From NCBI GenBank assembly GCA_024516035.1, contig CM044959.1:11157588-11221587 (forward strand): a stretch of DNA of 64,000 bases, read 5' to 3'. The translations under genes were made by a program, and so were the position numbers. Below, piece after piece: positions 59,358 through 64,000 of this stretch. The notes under the pieces are model-generated. The model did not search any database, was not told the origin of the DNA, and worked only from the letters and a program-made list of their open reading frames with translations. The stretch comes from Bactericera cockerelli (taxonomy: Eukaryota; Arthropoda; Insecta; Hemiptera; Triozidae). The number at the start of each line of letters is the position of its first letter. Within the stretch, counting starts at the first letter, position 1.

Positions 59358-59540
59358 TAGAAAGTTTTTTGTGCCCCGGAACCGCTGTCGCATTTCTTCA
59401 GGGCACTTTACCTTTACATCCATGCCATTCCGGAAACGGAAAAACTCGGTTAGAATTTTCCGCTCCGGCCGGGATTCGAACCCGCAACCTCCGGGTCAGC
59501 AACCAATGCTCTTAAACACTGAACCACAGAGGTCGGCTAG
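59358..59540 (-). mobile_element. Family-F SINE
   Basis: Minus strand: GACCTCTGTGGTTCAGTG head, B box GCGGGTTCGAATCCCGGCC, AAAATTCTAACCGAGTTTTT, AAAGTGCCCTGAAGAAATGC. Confidence 0.85.
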
Positions 59541-59549
59541 GTACATACA

Positions 59550-60330
59550 TTTATATCTACTGAACGTATGAGCTATGAGCGTCTCCCCCAGCTTGAATAT
59601 TCCATGAGGTTTAGCCGTGAGGAAGGGATCAGAAGGGTCAGTGGGAAATTTATACAAGTTTGACGTGACACTGTGTAATCATTTCAGAACTTTCAATGCC
59701 ATTCGCCCCACCACCCTTTTCCGTCAGCTTTTCAGCCCCTCCCCTCATAGCTCCCCCCGTTTTTTAGCCCCCATAACCTCGCCTAACTTATTTTGTAAAA
59801 CTTTCCTCATTTTAAGTCAAAGTCAGTGGCCGATGGATGGTTTCAGCTCGGAGTATGATTTTCCTTAACTATGTAAAATATAACGAAAATATGTCGCGAC
59901 CGCTAGTTTTTATTGCCGTTCAACTAGTAAAACTTAAAGAGGAATCAAGTTTAAGTTGACTCCTAGCAAGGAGAAAGAAGGATAAATATAAGAGGAATAA
60001 ATTCAGAGAAGAATGGAAAAAAATAGAAAGAGAGGGAGTAAAGGTGTTCTCAATTTGATACAATTTATTTATAGCTAATTGTACCCATTCTATTGAGTGG
60101 GGCGTTCTTCCTTTTTTAACCACGAAGTGGTGTTTTTGGGAGATATGATATAACGATTGTGGTCAACACATAGATATGAACCTATACCTAACAGTGCGTT
60201 CATAAAGTGCTCGGATAAATTGTAAACTTAACCGAGCTGTATTTTGAACAAATGTGTTTTCAGGGGTATCCAATCTATCCATTACAAAATGACGGATCAT
60301 TTAAAAAAAATGCAATTACTCATGTTGAAC
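59550..60330. other. Gene-poor stretch
   Basis: An open frame at 59617-59868 (SPSPHSSPRFLAPITSPNLF) shows no family I can name. Confidence 0.3.
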
Positions 60331-60334
60331 ATCA

Positions 60335-60533
60335 TCATAATGTGGCGTCATCGTGAACGATGGTAGCCAGACAGTGGAGGAATGACTCAGCACTTCTACC
60401 ACTGTCTTTACAAGGTGGCTAATAATTGACAAGGGCCCCCAGAACCAAGCCAATGCTGGTCTACTCCCTTTTCATAGTGCCCCAGCCAGACTGCTGGTAT
60501 ACTCCCTGTTTATAGTCCCCCAGACAGACTAAC
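60335..60533 (+). repeat. Family-I repeat with two 38-bp units
   Basis: ATAATGTGGCGTCATCGTGA through CCCAGAACCAAGCCAATG to two CTGCTGGTATACTCCCTGTT units. Confidence 0.87.
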
Positions 60534-60939
60534 AGAACATGTTGAACTCAGAATTCAAAATTCACCTCACTCTGGAGTACGCTACGCCACTGGCTATGCT
60601 TTCCAATAACGACAACTTAAGACTCTACCCCAATATACGTCTTCTCCCTCACCCTCCCCCACTTGATAAAGCACTTTGTACGTATCTCTCCAGTCTTTTA
60701 AATGTGCCTACAGTCCTACACCAAAAGGCGCTTTCCATAAATTTTCCATAACGCTTCATAGTAGGTTGGGTAAAAAGAATTAGTGTATTAGAATATGTAT
60801 ACCCATATGTCCTTGATGTATAGTGACTGTATAGTTGTACAATAGAGTATGAATGATGTTGTTATGAATCTATAGAAATTATGTTATTAGTAGTCTCTAT
60901 AGGTAAATAGCTCTGGTTATAGCTGAACGATAAGATTAA

Positions 60940-61051
60940 GGTCGAAATTAATAAACAATTTTATAATATCTCAGTCAACTTAAGTCGATATTTTGGGTAC
61001 CTATTGTACCCAAAATGCTTGTGATCTCAATTTTGTTTATTAATTTCGTCC
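60940..61051. mobile_element. MITE with GGTCGAAATTAATAAACAA ends
   Basis: GGTCGAAATTAATAAACAA and, inverted, GGACGAAATTAATAAACAA. The centre is itself palindromic (TTTTGGGTACC / TTGTACCCAAAA). Confidence 0.85.
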
Positions 61052-61084
61052 TTAGTCCATACTGAAAGAAAGTTTGCTTTGGTT

Positions 61085-61240
61085 TACAAAAAAATGGTTA
61101 TTATATTTGTGTTCAACTCTAGAGTAAAGTCTCAACTACTCAAGCCAGCCTTAGTAAAATTTGCCTATTTGGGACTCGAACTACTGTCCTCCAAGTTACT
61201 GCCACTCCACTCCTATTGTCCACTGCCTTATTGATCTTTT
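61085..61240 (-). mobile_element. Diverged family-B SINE
   Basis: Minus-strand order of GGGACTCGAACTACTGTC-complement and AGTTGAGACTTTACTC; weakly conserved. Confidence 0.45.
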
Positions 61241-61284
61241 TTTTCATTGTCCATTGTCCATTTTTTTTTTTTTTTTTTTTTTTT

Positions 61285-61475
61285 CAATTAAAAGATGAGT
61301 GTTTCATACCTTTTCCCTGATGGACGAGAAGTTACACAATACTTTCCATTTAGGTGCTGGGCTGCTAGTTCAACACGAGCGCACTTGAAAGTGTCCCTTT
61401 CAAACAAATGTGACCAAATTATTGATACAATTTTTCGTCAGCTCGGGGGTTTGAACCTGGCAGATTATATATGGT
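61285..61475 (-). mobile_element. Family-G SINE
   Basis: Minus strand: GCCAGGTTCAAACCCCCGAG, then CCCAGCACCTAAATGGAAAG and GGTATGAAACACTCATC. Confidence 0.75.
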
Positions 61476-61511
61476 TATTGTTTATTAGCAAACGTTTCTA
61501 ATATTATAGCA

Positions 61512-61700
61512 GCCAGTGTCGATGAATCACCGAAGTAAAGCAACGTCCAGGGAGGTGGAGACTTCGTGATGCTGGCATTCCGGCCCAACCCAGGTTGGGT
61601 GAGGTTAATTTGGGTAGCAGGTTTGTGAGTTTTGGCAAATATAGGCTAGAACCCCTGTCGAATACGACCATGCAGTTGAAAAATCAAGTTTAACCGTAAT
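61512..61700 (+). mobile_element. 5S-headed SINE (family D2)
   Basis: GCCAGTGTCGATGAATCACC with a head deletion, GAAGTAAAGCAACGTCCAGG, GATGCTGGCATTCCGGCCC, body. Confidence 0.82.
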
Positions 61701-61711
61701 AATAAGAAGAA

Positions 61712-61915
61712 AAAAGGATTGGGTGGAAGAGATTGCCACAGACAAAAACCTCGCCCTTTAGGTAGATCATTAGCTTTATTCTCTTTTTTTTCTAGTTTCT
61801 TTGTTCAATCTATTTATTTTTTCTTTAAAATTTCATTGTATTTTACGGTAGATATATATTTTACTTTGTCTTACCTAATAAAGCAGAATATAATAATAGT
61901 AATAATAATAATAAT
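61712..61915 (+). repeat. Family-J repeat with TAA tail
   Basis: GGATTGGGTGGAAGAGATTG, CTTTAGGTAGATCATTAGCT, CTTACCTAATAAAGCAGAAT and TAATAATAATAATAA. Confidence 0.8.
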
Positions 61916-61919
61916 AAGA

Positions 61920-62420
61920 AAAAACATTCTTTTTACCCAAGACGTACGAGTATTACACTGTCGGCAGGTTTTATAGTTCTTGGAAAACATTGCTAGACCA
62001 ACCCTCATAGTAAATAATAATAATAAACTGATATGAAACATGATGATTGTGTGGCCTGAGATTCTGAGTACCGACTGGAAAGCTTGTAATTTGATGGCTT
62101 CTGTACTATTACGAAGTAAGTGCATAAGTGAAAGCTATTTCAGTAACATAGAAGGTTATGATTTACGATACGCCCCAAATGACGGGATATTTGCGTGCAT
62201 TTTCATGTTCATGCATCCTCACTAGATTACCGACAGGACTTGTGATCTGAGGGTCCAGGTTTGAGTCCATACTCGTACCTTGCAAAATATTATTATTATT
62301 TTTTTATTATTTTTAAAATTATTTTCAAACGTTTACAGAGGGGAAAAAAATAGTATAGATATATGTATGGTATTATTAGGGTTGTGTGTAGTTATTAAGT
62401 GATAATGTGTCCTTTTCATC
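61920..62420. other. Unassigned sequence
   Basis: No gene seen; short frames show no recognised motifs. Confidence 0.3.
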
Positions 62421-62424
62421 CAGC

Positions 62425-62530
62425 TGTAAAAAACATGTGCCACAACCAATCAACCTCAACCATGAGGTTGAACACTGCCAACCCCAAGTAGGATTGGGAA
62501 TAGGCAAAGTGAAAGGAAAAGAAGAAGCTC
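62425..62530 (+). mobile_element. Family-E module N fragment
   Basis: AACATGTGCCACAACCAATC and CAACCTCAACCATGAGGTTG. Confidence 0.65.
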
Positions 62531-62754
62531 CTGAGAAAAATCACTTTAGTTTTGCTCATGGGGTTTTAGAAATTTGTATATTTGCCAATAGATAGATAAG
62601 AGCTAGCATCGACATTACGAGAACTTATAATGCTTACCTGTATGCATCATATCTCCAACCAACCATCATATTCCAATATCAATCTCGTAATGTCGCCACT
62701 GGTCGTTAACCACTCTACAACTACCCCAAACTGACCTCACGAGGCTAGGATAGG

Positions 62755-62860
62755 TCCCGACATACAAAGTACAGAGCTGAAAAAATCCGACCCCGCCGGG
62801 ATTCGAAACCGGGTCACCTGGAGTGCAAGCCAATCATGCTACCGCTATATTTGGCAGTAT
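62755..62860 (-). mobile_element. Family-H tRNA-like SINE
   Basis: Minus strand: AGCGGTAGCATGATTGGCTT, GGTGACCCGGTTTCGAATCC. Confidence 0.65.
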
Positions 62861-62869
62861 ACCAAGTGA

Positions 62870-63340
62870 AAAGATAAATTTCATAACTCTTTTCCTCCAT
62901 CTTTTACCAACCTTACTAACATCATAGCAGCGAAAATGTATGAAATTGTAAGAGTTCTGTAGAAAGGAATCTCAATTGTTTTAAACACGAATGCTCAGCT
63001 TGACCCCTAAAGGAATTTTCAAACACATTCCTATTTTTACTATCGGTTTTTCTCCGTTTTTTTTTTTTTTTTTAAGAAAAAAAAAAAAAAAAAAAACAAT
63101 GGTCATTTGTCATAAACCCCATCCTCCTGATTGCAGTAAATTCTTGCGTGCTAACCGCTTATCTAATACTCTGAGGTCAGTAACTTGGGTAAAAATAACT
63201 TCTCAACAGAAGGTATTTTATATCATTATGAAAGAAATTATTTTATTTTTATCTTATTTGACAAATGGTTTTGACATTAAAAAAGCTTTCTATACCTAGT
63301 AGGTAGTAGAAAGAATGGGGACATAGAAGGACATAAACGA
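62870..63340. other. AT-rich sequence with T/A homopolymers
   Basis: 63058-63100 is a T run then an A run, able to form a hairpin. No gene seen. Confidence 0.35.
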
Positions 63341-63346
63341 TTAGAA

Positions 63347-63627
63347 GTGTCCCGGTAGCTCAGTGATCAAGGCGTCTAACTGGTAATCTAGAGGTCACGG
63401 GTTCGAAACCCAGCTGAGAGATGAGAAGGTATCCTCCCATTAGGCATTTTCACCACTTGATAATACGTCTTGGGCTTACTGCTGGAATAATGGGACTCAT
63501 TAGTCCTAATCGGACAGTACCTTTTAATAAGGCGATATTATTAGGGAGCGTAATTTGTCATGTCCCGGCTGAGTTTTGAACCCGCGACCTCTGGGTTACC
63601 AGTCAGACCACTGAGCTAACGGGACAG
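63347..63627. mobile_element. Family-C SINE pair in inverted orientation
   Basis: A plus-strand copy (63347-63545: CCCGGTAGCTCAGTGATCAA, ACGGGTTCGAAACCCAGCTG) is followed directly by a minus-strand head copy (63546-63627: GTCATGTCCCGGCTGAGTTT). Confidence 0.85.
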
Positions 63628-63717
63628 ACAATTATGAAACTATTATTTCGCTTTTTCGAAGGGCAACAGAAAGGACTTTTCCTCCCGGGGTGTAGAGAAA
63701 GAGAACCAAACTTTGGT

Positions 63718-63942
63718 ACCGACCTCAGCAGCTTGATCGAGAAGGCGGCGGACTTGTAATCGGAGGTCGGTGGTTTGAGTCTCAACTATAGCTAATATTT
63801 AGTGAAGCGAGTTTGATGACTTTCGTGATATCACAACTACTCAAACTCGTTTTACTGAATTTACACTGAAACTGGTACTTGAACCATCGACCTCCAGGTT
63901 ACAAGTCTGCCACCTTATCGATCAAGCTACTGAGGTCGGTTT
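63718..63942. mobile_element. Family-B SINE pair in inverted orientation
   Basis: Plus copy 63718-63812 (CTCAGCAGCTTGATCGAGAA) abuts a minus copy 63815-63942 (minus-strand CTCAGTAGCTTGATCGATAA). Confidence 0.85.
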
Positions 63943-64000
63943 AGAGTTTGATGACTTGTGATAGTATAACGATTGTGATGAACGCAAAGAAAGAACTTAT

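Noticed and set aside
53100..64000. Missing first exon of the NIM1-like kinase
   Set aside because: No GxGxxG loop sequence with a donor leaving the right phase was seen on the minus strand to the window end.

Overview
The window is eukaryotic, AT-rich, intron-rich and dominated by interspersed repeats. Two genes with GT-AG introns lie on the minus strand. The ABCH/ABCG23-type half-transporter is a family prominent in arthropods, and the transposon mix (tRNA- and 5S-headed SINEs, Helitrons, pogo-like and hAT elements, LINE ends) also fits an insect or other arthropod. A hemipteroid insect is a weak guess; the species cannot be named from this sequence.

Host genes. (1) Positions 11350 down to 1933 hold seven coding exons of an ABC half-transporter: the complete nucleotide-binding domain and the first membrane segment. 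The rest of the membrane domain lies beyond position 1. (2) Positions 52167 down to 42421 hold five exons of an AMPK-related kinase of the NIM1 type, from the VAIK lysine to the true C-terminus. The glycine-loop exon is upstream and was not found. All exon phases join correctly except for one extra base in the second kinase exon. No other host gene is clear; one exon-like stretch at 22867-23130 is unassigned.

Layout. 0.3-1.3 kb: decayed pogo-like transposon. 1.38-1.92 kb: two tandem arrays beside an ABC exon. 4.1-5.9 kb: 5'-truncated LINE with a 15-bp target duplication, in an ABC intron. 7.6-7.9 kb: hAT-type MITE ending a few bases from a splice donor. 9.9-10.35 kb: 31-bp array that copies an exon end with its splice donor. 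12-42 kb: mostly SINEs, MITEs (one tandemly amplified at 24.4-25.1 kb), two small Helitrons, a LINE fragment inside another repeat, and a hAT MITE. 40.97-41.82 kb: an 847-bp transposon with inverted motif clusters around a 45-bp array. 42.4-52.2 kb: kinase exons, with a pogo-like element nested in a long-armed fold-back element at 44.8-47.2 kb. 53-64 kb: more SINEs, a 1.1-kb Helitron with a 470-bp TG-rich core, and a hAT MITE.

The most unusual signal is a modular SINE system. A shared body is joined to either a 5S rRNA-like or a tRNA-like head, and to at least three different 3' modules. Each head is closed by a 9-bp helix whose bases covary between the two head types. Repeat borders not fixed by a target duplication are approximate.
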